Positions 36,307 through 44,556 of a stretch of DNA of 64,000 nucleotides are shown here, in pieces. The stretch's first letter is position 1. Every line of letters starts with the position of its first letter. The notes under the pieces are model-generated. The model saw only the letters and a program-made list of their open reading frames with translations, made no database searches and had not been told where the DNA came from. Made by a program: the position numbers and the translations under genes. Source of the DNA: Methanococcoides orientis (GTDB lineage: Archaea > Halobacteriota > Methanosarcinia > Methanosarcinales > Methanosarcinaceae); assembly GCF_021184045.1 (NCBI RefSeq), contig NZ_CP073710.1, positions 496,001 through 560,000 on the forward strand, in the 5' to 3' direction.

Positions 36307-37056
36307 ATGAATAAAACTAATTTGTTGTTAATATTATCAATACCATTAGTATTACTTGCTTTACTATCTGCAGGCTTCTTTCTTAATAATGATGTTGTTG
36401 CATCTTCACCTGAGGTAACAGGCCTTGAACATGTCTACAGGTCTGCAATTGAGGATGCAATGATTGCTGAAGAGGATGAGGTATACAAAGAACTGGTTCC
36501 TATAACTGAGTCGAATACTGAACTTCAATGGATGGAAGATTCGGGTGAAAAATATGTCCTTGTTGTAACATGGACAAAGTATCCGGAGAGCTATCCTGTC
36601 GGAGTAAATGTGTCTACATGGTGGGGAGATACCTGGGTAATGGTTATTCCTGAGCTGAAAGGCTTTGTTCAGCAGAATGATATACATGATGATGAGCTAA
36701 CGCTTAGGCTGGAGCAGCTTATAGGTCTTCCCTATGATAATGGAAATAAATATTTTGTGGAAATGTGGGTGATGCCCGATGATCTTTTCAGACCAGCTCC
36801 TGACCCTGAGGTCACAGATACACAAGCTCAACTTTATTTCCACGAGAACGTTTCACAGGAACATGTCGAATGGTTCAATTCCCTTAATCGTACAACATAT
36901 GATGAGTATCCATGGACCAGACTGGGATATACATACGACTGGGGTGATCCGAAAAGTGATGTTGGGCTGAGCGAGTACGTCATAAAGGAGAACTCGCAGG
37001 TGATAATAAGTTCTGTATCAACTACCCATGATTATTTTGATCAGGAATTAAATTGA
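36307..37056 (+). CDS. secreted or membrane-anchored protein of unknown function
   Basis: 249 residues beginning with a signal or anchor segment (LLLILSIPLVLLALLSAGFF). The rest is hydrophilic, rich in Trp, Tyr and acidic residues (for example STWWGDTWVMVIPE and WTRLGYTYDWGD), with Asn-x-Ser/Thr sites that could be glycosylated; it resembles an extracellular enzyme-like or binding protein, but I recognise no family. Its 3' end overlaps the convergent DUF4405 gene by 16 bases. Confidence 0.7.
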   Translation: MNKTNLLLILSIPLVLLALLSAGFFLNNDVVASSPEVTGLEHVYRSAIEDAMIAEEDEVYKELVPITESNTELQWMEDSGEKYVLVVTWTKYPESYPVGVNVSTWWGDTWVMVIPELKGFVQQNDIHDDELTLRLEQLIGLPYDNGNKYFVEMWVMPDDLFRPAPDPEVTDTQAQLYFHENVSQEHVEWFNSLNRTTYDEYPWTRLGYTYDWGDPKSDVGLSEYVIKENSQVIISSVSTTHDYFDQELN

Positions 37057-37367
37057 TCAGGGGACTTTTCCTCACACAGATATTCATCCTTTCTTTTTTC
37101 ACTCTTTCCGATAAAGTTTCTTTTAATGTATGTGATCCATTTCCAGTGAAGTATGAAATGGACCGCCACAAAAACTGTCAGTAATATGGATGATTTGTTG
37201 TGTATCATTGTCCATGTGGCTTTTGTAAGTCCCATATAGTCCTGGTATCTTCCCTGTGGAATTCCCTCAGGTATTACAAGATACATGAAAAAGCCTGTAA
37301 AAGCTACGATTATGAAAAGTAGTAAAAGTATGAGGTCCACAATATAATTTGTTCTGGTTCTGTTCAA
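37041..37367 (-). CDS. DUF4405 small membrane protein
   Basis: 108 residues with two or three hydrophobic helices (DLILLLLFIIVAFTGFFMYL; ILLTVFVAVHFILHWKW) and conserved HWKW histidine region, the pattern of DUF4405/cytochrome b-like proteins whose helix histidines may hold heme. His in TWTMIHNKSS and in VHFILHWKW are candidate ligands. Charged C-terminal tail. It overlaps the secreted protein gene tail-to-tail, so the pair may be functionally linked. Heme binding is inference. Confidence 0.7.
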   Translation of the reverse strand: MNRTRTNYIVDLILLLLFIIVAFTGFFMYLVIPEGIPQGRYQDYMGLTKATWTMIHNKSSILLTVFVAVHFILHWKWITYIKRNFIGKSEKRKDEYLCEEKSPDQFNS

Positions 37368-37819
37368 TTTTATCCTCTTTAATCTGGTAAATATAAATAG
37401 GGACCATAGTTAAAAATTATTGTCCTTTCAAAAGAATGTTATGTTTTAGGGCAGGGTTCCATACATACTAAATTATTCTGAATACAGATATGCCACTAAA
37501 ACAATATTTCCGATATTTTGTCTTCATTTTATTTCATTTTTGTATGTTAGTTTTGTCGATTTTAATGCCTTTGTCCTTTTTGATCACAACATCAATTCGG
37601 CTTAAAACATACATTTGAAAGAGGGCGTCAAACAACCCTGGGTTTGCCATATTATATTCGCACCATCTGTTCAGAAGGTGATGTAATATTTTAATGCAGT
37701 TTCAAAAAACGCCATCGTCTAGGTTATATAAGTTTCAAGACAGTGTTCTATTTAGTAATGCCTGTGATGATCTGGCATTGACTACATCTAAAGTAAGTAA
37801 TACAAAAAGGTGAAACAAA
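37368..37819. other. divergent promoter region of second mtmCB operon
   Basis: 452 bases without a gene. A TATA box TTATATAAG (37724-37732) would give a leader of about 65 bases before mtmC copy 2. AAAAAGGTGA is the ribosome site. Upstream sequence is not similar to the promoter of copy 1, so the two copies may be regulated differently. Confidence 0.55.
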
Positions 37820-38476
37820 ATGGGAAATCAGGAACTTTTTGACAAACTTAAAAATGCAATTGTGAACCAGGACATTAACGGATGCCCAGCACTGACACAG
37901 GAAGCACTTGACGCAGGAATCACTGCTTTTGATATTATCAACGAAGCACTTGCACCAGGCATGAAGATCGTCGGTGACAACTTCGAAGCAGCAACAATCT
38001 ACCTTCCACAGATCATGATGTCTGCAAAGGCAATGAAAGCTGCAATGGAGATCCTTGAGCCAATTCTCGCAGAAGAGAAAGGCGACGAAGAGGGTGTCGG
38101 AATGGCTGTAACATTCGTACAGGAAGGAGATATTCACGATATCGGTCACCGTCTTGTTACAACAATGCTCGGTGCAAATGGATTTGACATTCTCGACCTT
38201 GGAACAGATATTCCAAACGAAGATGTTGTTGAAGCAATTGCAAAGAACAAAGGCAAGAAGATGATCCTTGTAGGTTCCGCACTTATGACAACCTCAATGC
38301 TCGGCCAGAAAGATGTAGTAAGGTTACTTGAAGAAGAGAACCTCAGAGGCGAAGTCAAGATCATGTTCGGTGGCGCACCAGTCACAGATGAATGGATCGC
38401 TGAGTGTGGTGCAGACGGCACAGCCGAAAATGCAGCAGAGGCAGCAAGAGTAGCACTTGAGCTTATGAGCGCATAA
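37820..38476 (+). CDS. mtmC: monomethylamine corrinoid protein MtmC (copy 2)
   Basis: Second MtmC, 218 residues, cobalt ligand His106 in EGDIHDIG. It differs from copy 1 only at residues 12 (Asn), 34 (Ile) and 35 (Thr); from residue 36 to the end the proteins are identical and the DNA nearly so, including third codon positions. AAGGTGA lies 6 bases upstream of the ATG. mtmB copy 2 follows by 16 bases. Confidence 0.96.
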   Translation: MGNQELFDKLKNAIVNQDINGCPALTQEALDAGITAFDIINEALAPGMKIVGDNFEAATIYLPQIMMSAKAMKAAMEILEPILAEEKGDEEGVGMAVTFVQEGDIHDIGHRLVTTMLGANGFDILDLGTDIPNEDVVEAIAKNKGKKMILVGSALMTTSMLGQKDVVRLLEEENLRGEVKIMFGGAPVTDEWIAECGADGTAENAAEAARVALELMSA

Positions 38477-38492
38477 ATTAGGAGTAATTAAT

Positions 38493-39869
38493 ATGACATT
38501 CACAAAATCAGTAACTTGCTTTGACTTCTATGACCGCGCACAGAACGGTGAGAAATGCACTCAGGATGACTGGGATCTGATGACCATTCCTATGAAGGCA
38601 ATGGAACTCAAGCAGAAATACAACCTTGACTTTGGTACCGAGTTCGTTCCAACCGACAAGGACCAGATGGAGAGACTCTTCAAGGCAGGTTTCGACATGC
38701 TCCTTGAGTGTGGTATCTACTGCACAGACACAAAGAGGATCGTCAAATACACAGAAGACGAACTCTGGGACGCAATCAACAACCCAATGCCAGCATTCCA
38801 GCTTGGTACAGGCAGAGATGCAGTACAGATGAAGAAGAGATCTGTTGGTGACAAGAGAAAGCCAATAGTACAGGGTGGTCCAACAGGTTCCCCAATCTCA
38901 GAAGATATGTTCTCTGCAGTTCACATGAGCTATGCACTCGAGAAAGAAGTTGACACAATTGTAAATGGTGTTATGATGACGGTTCGTGGTAAGCCACCTA
39001 TACCAGGCAGCCCATACGAAGTTCTCGCAGCAAAGTCCGAAACAAGGATCATCAAGAACGCAGCAGCAATGGCTGGCAGACCTGGTATGGCTGTTTAGGG
39101 ACCTGAGACCTCCCTGTCCGCTCAGGGAAATATCGCTTCCGACTGTGTCGGCGGCCAGGTCACAAGTGACAGCCACGAAGTATCACAGCTCAACGAGCTT
39201 AAGATCGACCTCGATGCAATTGCAGTCATGGCTCACTACAAGGGCAACAGTGACATAATCATGGACGAGCAGATGCCAATCTTCGGCGGATACGCTGGTG
39301 GTATTGAAGAAACAACAATCGTAGATGTTGCAACTAGCATTAACTCCATGATTATGAGCAGTGCAAGCTGGCACCTTGATGGTCCTGTCCACATCAGATG
39401 GGGATCCACCAACACCAGGGAAACACTCCAGATCGCAGGATGGGCATGTGCAACAATCAGTGAGTTCACAGACCTTATGACTGGTAACCAGTACTACCCA
39501 TGCGCAGGACCATGCACAGAGATGTGCCTCCTCGAAGCAGCAGCACAGTCAGTAACTGACACAGCATCCGGCCGTGAGATCCTCTCAGGTGTCGCATCCG
39601 CAAAGGGTGTCATCACCGACAAGACAACCGGTATGGAAGCAAGGATGATGGGAGAGGTCGCACGTGCAACAGCAGGCATGGACATCGACTCCGTCAACGC
39701 TGTACTCGACAAGCTCGTTGCATCATACGAGAACAACTACGCAGATGCACCACAGGGTAAGACCTTCCAGGAATGCTACGACGTTGCAACCGTCACACCA
39801 ACAGACGAGTACGTCAAGGTATACGAGGGTGCAAGGAAGAAACTCGAAGAGTTCGGTCTTACATTCTAA
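38493..39869 (+). CDS. mtmB: monomethylamine methyltransferase MtmB (copy 2), contains pyrrolysine
   Basis: 458 codons with the in-frame TAG at 39096-39098 (codon 202, pyrrolysine), in the same context as copy 1. About eight residues differ between copies (for example Val for Ile in SEDMFSAVH, ENNYADAPQG versus EGDYANAPEG near residue 427), none close to residue 202. The high identity over both mtmC and mtmB points to recent duplication or gene conversion. Confidence 0.97.
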
Positions 39870-39899
39870 GACTAAGATAGTATATTGATGGTTTTGCTG

Positions 39900-39924
39900 G
39901 CGAGAGATCGCTGGCATTTTTTTT
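39900..39924 (+). terminator. weak hairpin plus T8 tract after mtmB copy 2
   Basis: GCGA-GAGA-TCGC stem of 4 bp followed by TGGCA and T8. Weaker than the terminator after copy 1, so read-through into the permease unit is possible. Confidence 0.4.
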
Positions 39925-40001
39925 ATTCGCCATTTGTCACTATTTAATGAGACAATTCAATGTCATATCAACACTAAACAATGCTAAAGGGGGCATACGA
40001 T

Positions 40002-40100
40002 ATGGATATGTGGACTTTAATAAACGGGGTTATTTACCTCATAGCCTTTGCCTTGATAGGTTGGATGTTGCTAAACGCTAGTAAGGTATCCAATGAATAA
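40002..40100 (+). CDS. conserved 32-residue single-helix microprotein upstream of permease (copy 2)
   Basis: MDMWTLINGVIYLIAFALIG then WMLLNASKVSNE. It matches copy 1 at 29547 in length, hydrophobic helix and the WMLLxASKVS ending, with AAAGGGGG 8 bases upstream. It sits 22 bases before the permease ATG. Conservation at the protein level despite different DNA (for example ACTATAATC versus ACTTTAATA) argues that it is translated and selected. Confidence 0.78.
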   Translation: MDMWTLINGVIYLIAFALIGWMLLNASKVSNE

Positions 40101-40122
40101 ATAATTAGATGGAGGAGGATCA

Positions 40123-41496
40123 ATGTCTGAAAATTCGAATGAACCGATCGAACTGGTAAAGACGCTACGTCCATACCATGTATGGGCACTTGGTGTCGGT
40201 ATCGTGTTGGTCGGTGAATACATGGGTTGGAACTTCACAGTTGCAAAAGGTGGTATACTCGGTTCACTCTTTGCACTTCTGGTTGCAGGTACCATGTATA
40301 TTATGGTTGCATTATGCGCTAGTGAACTAGGTTCATCCACAAAACTTGCAGGAGGACCTTATGATTGGGCGAGATTATTTGTAGGGCCGGGTGCGGCTGC
40401 TATTGTAGGTCTTGCTGTTTATATGGAATATATTGCTCTGGAAGCTGCCGATGCTATTGTCGTAGCGTGGATAGCGCAATCGATATTCCCGGAGATACAA
40501 ACGTTTCCGGTCACATTGCTGGTTATTGCAGCATTAACATTTATGAATTATCGCGGAGTTGTGGCGGCATTAAATCTTAATTTTGCCTTAACATTCACTG
40601 CGTTGATCGCTATTATTACGTTCTTCTTTATGACCATCAGCGGGGTAGGTGGAACATGGCATCCTGAATATCTTATTTCCGGTGCTATGCCAAATGGTTT
40701 TATTGGTATCTTTGCAGCACTCCAGTTCGGTCCCTGGTTCTACCTGGGTATTGAAGGAGCAGCAATGTGTGCTGAGGAATGTAAGCATCCAACAAGAGCA
40801 GTTCCTCTTGGTCAGCAGGCTGGTATGATCACACTGTTGCTTGCAGCAGGTATGACACTCTATGTTTGTGCAGGATTTATTCCAACAGCTGAACTTGGTG
40901 TTTCTGCATACCCACTTTACGAAGCAGCAACACAAAGCGGAGTTAAGTTCCTGGTCGCATTCCTGGCAGTAGGTACACTCTTTACCTGTCTGGCAAGTGC
41001 GAACGGTACTGTCTGTGACTCATCAAGATCATGGTTCGCCCTTTCAAGGGACCACTTCCTTACACCATGGTTCTCAGCAGTACATCCAAAATACAGCACT
41101 CCATACAGGGCAGTTATCTTTACAATGCCAATTGCGATCGCATTTGCATTCAGTGGTTTCCTTGACCAGGTCATTACATTCTCGATCACATCAGGATTGG
41201 TATGTTATGTGATGATCCCATTCTCTCTGATACGCTTCAGGAAGATGTTCCCGGAACACACACAAAAGGTACGTCCATTTGTCGGACCACTGCAGCCTTA
41301 TCTTGCATACTTCACGATCTTCCTTGCGATCGTGATCATGTCAACACTAAATTGGGGTTACAGCTACAACCTTGTCTTCGGTCTGGTGTTCTATGTTGTT
41401 GCATACTTCTACTTCTCGTGGAGATACAGAAGTATAGAATCAAAACACGACTGGGGAGAAGACCTTGGATGGCCTGAACCTGCACACAGGAGATGA
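40123..41496 (+). CDS. mtmP: APC-family methylamine permease (copy 2)
   Basis: 457 residues, same length and helix plan as copy 1; the two share long invariant blocks (VGEYMGWNFTVAKGGILGSL, GPWFYLGIEGAAMCAEECKH, SANGTVCD) while differing elsewhere in protein and in synonymous positions. GGAGGAGG precedes the ATG. Divergence of permeases beside nearly identical mtmCB suggests different affinity or expression for the two uptake systems. Confidence 0.85.
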   Translation: MSENSNEPIELVKTLRPYHVWALGVGIVLVGEYMGWNFTVAKGGILGSLFALLVAGTMYIMVALCASELGSSTKLAGGPYDWARLFVGPGAAAIVGLAVYMEYIALEAADAIVVAWIAQSIFPEIQTFPVTLLVIAALTFMNYRGVVAALNLNFALTFTALIAIITFFFMTISGVGGTWHPEYLISGAMPNGFIGIFAALQFGPWFYLGIEGAAMCAEECKHPTRAVPLGQQAGMITLLLAAGMTLYVCAGFIPTAELGVSAYPLYEAATQSGVKFLVAFLAVGTLFTCLASANGTVCDSSRSWFALSRDHFLTPWFSAVHPKYSTPYRAVIFTMPIAIAFAFSGFLDQVITFSITSGLVCYVMIPFSLIRFRKMFPEHTQKVRPFVGPLQPYLAYFTIFLAIVIMSTLNWGYSYNLVFGLVFYVVAYFYFSWRYRSIESKHDWGEDLGWPEPAHRR

Positions 41497-41511
41497 ACAG
41501 GAGGAGATAAA

Positions 41512-41775
41512 ATGGCAGATGAAGCATTATATCATAGCAAATTGAAGCAGGATGCAGGAGTAATCATGCTTGTATTGGGACTGCTGTACTTCTCAGAGAC
41601 ATATATTGTCTACAATATCCTGTCAACTCTTTGGGGTGAAGTGCCTGAACTCGGTACGATCTGGCCGATCTACATAGTATTCTACTTACTATTGATCGGT
41701 ATAGAGACGATTGGATGTATAAGGGTCTATAATTCCATAAAGGAACACATGTTCGACTTTGAGTACTATGACTGA
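41512..41775 (+). CDS. 87-residue two-helix membrane protein, permease-associated (copy 2)
   Basis: Same length as copy 1, with the same landmarks: YHSKLKQDAGVIML, LLYFSETYI, LWGEVPELGTIWP, GIETIGCI and the tail IKEHMFDFEYYD. GGAGGAG lies upstream. Fixed spacing after the permease in both cassettes supports a permanent partner role. Confidence 0.8.
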   Translation: MADEALYHSKLKQDAGVIMLVLGLLYFSETYIVYNILSTLWGEVPELGTIWPIYIVFYLLLIGIETIGCIRVYNSIKEHMFDFEYYD

Positions 41776-41787
41776 GGAGGAAAAGAC

Positions 41788-42033
41788 ATGGCTGAAGCAG
41801 TAAAAGAAAGAGGCATGTTGGGGCAGATCGTGGATATCCTGTTCATCTTCATATTAGCAGGTGTCTGCGTTGTAACTCCTGTAATCCTTCAGGGAACGGT
41901 CCTTGTAGGATGGGAGGGAACAGGTGGAATGCAGTTCGTATGGGATCCGGTCTCATATTTCGGCCTCCTGGCTGTAATAATTGTGTTCTTCGGTGTGATC
42001 CTGTATCACTCGGTGAAGAATTACAAGTTCTGA
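41788..42033 (+). CDS. 81-residue two-helix membrane protein, permease-associated (copy 2)
   Basis: Homologue of the 75-residue protein of cassette 1: QIVDILFIFILAGVCVVTPV, a loop with WEGTGGMQFVWDPVSYFGLL, and VFFGVILYHSVKNY. The interhelix loop is six residues longer. GAGGAG precedes the ATG; a strong hairpin follows. Confidence 0.8.
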   Translation: MAEAVKERGMLGQIVDILFIFILAGVCVVTPVILQGTVLVGWEGTGGMQFVWDPVSYFGLLAVIIVFFGVILYHSVKNYKF

Positions 42034-42042
42034 ACATGAGAA

Positions 42043-42071
42043 ATAGTTGTCAGCAAATTGCTGGCAACTAT
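42043..42071 (+). terminator. terminator of second permease unit
   Basis: 12-bp stem ATAGTTGTCAGC/GCTGGCAACTAT with one T-G pair and a 5-base loop, followed by ATATTTTC. Confidence 0.6.
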
Positions 42072-42117
42072 ATATTTTCAAAGAGCATATAATATACTAA
42101 TAAAGGGGTGAGATCCT

Positions 42118-42594
42118 ATGACCGAACAAGTAATTAACCACCTGAAAGATCCTGAGAATATGACAGAAACTGAGATGAAGCATGTACCAGTCATCGAATC
42201 TGAAGATGTGATGACAGCAGAAGGTTCATTTGAGGTTACTGTAAGGCTCGGAGAAGTCCCGCATGTAATGCAGGATGACCACTATATCGAGTGGATAGAA
42301 CTGTATCTGGGGGATACGAAGATTGGAAGAGTTGAGCTTTCACCTTCCGATGAGAAAGCAGAAGCAACATTTACTGTAGAACCTACAGAAGAAATTGTTG
42401 GAATACGTGCATATGAGATCTGCCACATTCGTGGTGTGAACATTTGTGGAGACTGTGGTACAAAAGCTGTGATAATGAAGCTTAAAGCATTAGCAAGCTG
42501 TAATGTCCATGGCCTTTGGCAATCTGTCAGGCAAGTCGAGATCATGTCAAAGAAGGTTAAGGAAGGAAAATCCTGCGCTTGGCATGCAAAATGA
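42118..42594 (+). CDS. superoxide reductase-like protein with extra cysteine loop
   Basis: 158 residues. All five ligands of the SOR/desulfoferrodoxin Fe(His)4(Cys) centre can be placed: KHVPVIE (His22), PHVMQDDHYIEWIELY (His49, His55) and CNVHGLW near residue 132. There is no N-terminal desulforedoxin domain. Between the last beta strand and CNVHGLW lies an insert of about 20 residues with C-x6-C-x2-C (EICHIRGVNICGDCG), absent from ordinary SORs, which could bind metal or change the site. It directly follows the second permease cassette. It may reduce superoxide or act on another substrate. Confidence 0.75.
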   Translation: MTEQVINHLKDPENMTETEMKHVPVIESEDVMTAEGSFEVTVRLGEVPHVMQDDHYIEWIELYLGDTKIGRVELSPSDEKAEATFTVEPTEEIVGIRAYEICHIRGVNICGDCGTKAVIMKLKALASCNVHGLWQSVRQVEIMSKKVKEGKSCAWHAK

Positions 42595-42624
42595 ATTGAA
42601 TATGATGTATGGGGGTACATCTAA

Positions 42625-42651
42625 AAAATGCCGGATCATCTCCGGCATTTT
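42625..42651 (+). terminator. strong terminator after SOR-like gene
   Basis: Perfect 11-bp stem AAAATGCCGGA/TCCGGCATTTT with a TCATC loop, between the SOR-like gene and the next response regulator. Confidence 0.75.
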
Positions 42652-42692
42652 CACATTTTGAAAAGTGATATTCTATTTCAAGAGAGGGAGCT

Positions 42693-43106
42693 ATGAAAGA
42701 AAAGAATATCCTCATAGTTGAAGATGAGATGATCGTTGCTATGATGATCAAACTTAAGCTTCTGGATATGGGATACAAGTTTGCAGGACATGCTACATCC
42801 GGGGAAGATGCTATAAGGATGGTTGAAGAGAAAAAACCAGATCTTGTTATCATAGATATTTACCTGAAGGGAAAAATGGATGGCATTGAAGCTGCAACTG
42901 AAATACTAAAGTCACACTTTGTTCCATTTATATTTCTTACCGGAGATCCGGACAAAGAAACAAGAGCAAGGGCATCTATTGCAAATCCTGCTGGCTATCT
43001 TCAAAAGCCTTTTATGGAGGAGGAATTGGAATATGTTATAGAATCTGCTTTCCACAAGTCCAAAAGTCCGATTTTCAAACAAATGGCTCATGATATGGCC
43101 GCTTGA
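42693..43106 (+). CDS. single-domain response regulator
   Basis: 137-residue receiver: EDE at 10-12, phospho-acceptor Asp55 in LVIIDIYLKG, Thr in FLTGDPD, Lys in YLQKPF; no output domain. It is similar to the regulator at 35580, but no kinase is adjacent. Eighteen bases near its end (43041-43058) recur exactly at 44417-44434 in a decayed copy. Partner kinase is unknown; the Cache kinase in the island is a candidate. Confidence 0.88.
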   Translation: MKEKNILIVEDEMIVAMMIKLKLLDMGYKFAGHATSGEDAIRMVEEKKPDLVIIDIYLKGKMDGIEAATEILKSHFVPFIFLTGDPDKETRARASIANPAGYLQKPFMEEELEYVIESAFHKSKSPIFKQMAHDMAA

Positions 43107-43462
43107 CATCTTTTTTAATCAATGATGGATGAAAGTCGCGATTTTAAAGCAGAATTACATTTTTTATATGGCGTAGTTTTTTTATTATATATCTTCGAAT
43201 GAGCATTTTTTAACTTATTCTGAAAGCTCGATTTCATATCCATGTGCACTTTATCGGTGACTCCAACCTCAAAAAAATTTTTTGGGTTACGATATTTTGA
43301 ACCAATAGCCGTATTTACTGTAAATATAATATTGAATATGGGAGTAGGAGCTAAAGGGACCTTGCCAACTGGCTGTGACTCTGGTTTGACAACCTCCCCA
43401 AAAAAACGTTAAACAATTCGCTTCTGTTCCCGCATTACTTTCCTATTTGTGTATGTTTCATA
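43107..43462. other. intergenic, no gene seen
   Basis: 356 bases with poly-A/T runs; neither strand shows a credible coding frame. It includes a GTTAGAAAA-poor AT tract followed by the 3' side of the zinc protein gene. Confidence 0.4.
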
Positions 43463-43819
43463 TCATTTTATATCAGATCGAACGCGGTCTTTAAGTTCCT
43501 GTTTTTTTGCAGCATTCCATCCACTAACATTGGATATATAGCCAGTTACCCTTGAGAGTTGGTGGACACTGTGATTCATGCAATCCGGACACATTGGTTG
43601 GTCGCATACAGGACACTGTGCAACAGTTGCAACGGTATCATGAGCACATTTTTCCTCATTAAGTGCAACCCATATGTGAACTGGACATGGATTATTTTCA
43701 TCAGTTTTCATAGGTTTTCCATCATTGAACTCATTGCACCATTCTTTACATCTGTCAATAAATTTATTCTTTGGGAGTGCAAACAGCTCTTCTGTTGACA
43801 TTGTTTGTGAATTTGACAT
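43463..43819 (-). CDS. stand-alone NrdD C-terminal-like zinc protein
   Basis: 118 residues. The C-terminal half has a four-Cys knuckle (CPVCDQPMCPDC) followed by SRVTGYISNVSGWNAAKKQELKDR in outline, the same layout as the end of anaerobic ribonucleotide reductase NrdD, where the Gly of RVxGY is the radical site. The N-terminal half has CKEWC and a CPVHIW motif and no NrdD catalytic barrel. It may be a radical-carrying or zinc subunit, or a regulatory relative. Start 43819 follows a GGAG-like site; a Met at residue 7 is also possible. Confidence 0.6.
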   Translation of the reverse strand: MSNSQTMSTEELFALPKNKFIDRCKEWCNEFNDGKPMKTDENNPCPVHIWVALNEEKCAHDTVATVAQCPVCDQPMCPDCMNHSVHQLSRVTGYISNVSGWNAAKKQELKDRVRSDIK

Positions 43820-43957
43820 TTTTATTTCTCCTGTTTTTGTGTACTCTTTAAATTTGAATTATTGATTAATAATGGTTTTTAAACCCAGAATAGGATACTA
43901 ATAAACCGAAGTTGGTAACAGAGCTGATAAAATGAAAAATATATTATAATGAGACTC

Positions 43958-43987
43958 AATCAACCACAATCAACCCCAATCAACATT
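43958..43987. repeat. three 10-bp tandem repeats
   Basis: Units AATCAACCAC, AATCAACCCC and AATCAACATT in direct succession; no gene spans them. Confidence 0.6.
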
Positions 43988-44401
43988 CCATCTTCGCTCT
44001 CGATGATCTTCCTAAATCCCATCAGAAAATTAATTTTGGCAATATTTGGAATCGCTATATAGAAGCTCTTGTAGGATGACTTGAGAGTTGATATTTATAT
44101 ACCAACCATTTTGGAAACATGTTCATCCTTGGTCAGAGATTTACGATACTTGAACATATGCTGTTTGATCTTTCTCTCTCAGGGAAATAATCCATTGCGT
44201 ATCTATTTCTCCGTTTTAAGGATAAGTTCCTCTGGTTACTTTTTCGTAAAGTCTATGTACTTACAGATACAATATGAATATCGGGTATGGGTGCTATCTG
44301 ACTATTCCTGGGTATCAAACCAGTCCTCAATCAACAATCGTCAGCAGTTTAGTCCAGCGAAGCCATTGACGAATGTATGAATCAAAAGTATGAACAAATA
44401 A

Positions 44402-44467
44402 GCATTTGAAATTCCAGAATCTGCTTTCCACAAGCATATGGTTGAAAAGAGGGCAGATGTTCTGGTA
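44402..44467 (+). pseudogene. C-terminal remnant of a response regulator
   Basis: The frame reads AFEIPESAFHKHMVEKRADV and stops; this matches the final helix of receiver proteins such as those at 35580 (EIAIHKHLKEKQ) and 42693 (IESAFHK). A stop codon lies immediately upstream and no start or phosphorylation site remains. Confidence 0.45.
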
Positions 44468-44556
44468 TGGTGATCAGGTCTACGGTTTAATGTTTTATCA
44501 GGCCGTCCTCTTCTGATCACCTGCGAAAGTTCAAAAGACCCGGCCGAGAATTGGAT

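Larger units (their letters stand above)
43820..44556. other. decayed region with short tandem repeat and response-regulator remnant
   Basis: 737 bases with no intact gene. It holds three 10-base tandem units AATCAACCxC (43958-43987), a 99-codon frame at 44081-44380 that looks like degraded coding DNA, and at 44402-44467 a receiver-domain tail (PESAFHKHMVEKRADVLVW) that shares 18 identical bases with the neighbouring response regulator. Likely a graveyard of duplicated or inserted DNA. Confidence 0.5.

Noticed and set aside
36406-36687. 93-codon minus frame inside the secreted-protein gene
   Set aside because: The plus-strand frame has a clear signal segment and protein-like composition; the minus frame lacks a ribosome site.
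44081-44380. 99-residue hypothetical protein
   Set aside because: No ribosome site, unusual composition, surrounded by broken frames; more likely degraded DNA than a gene.
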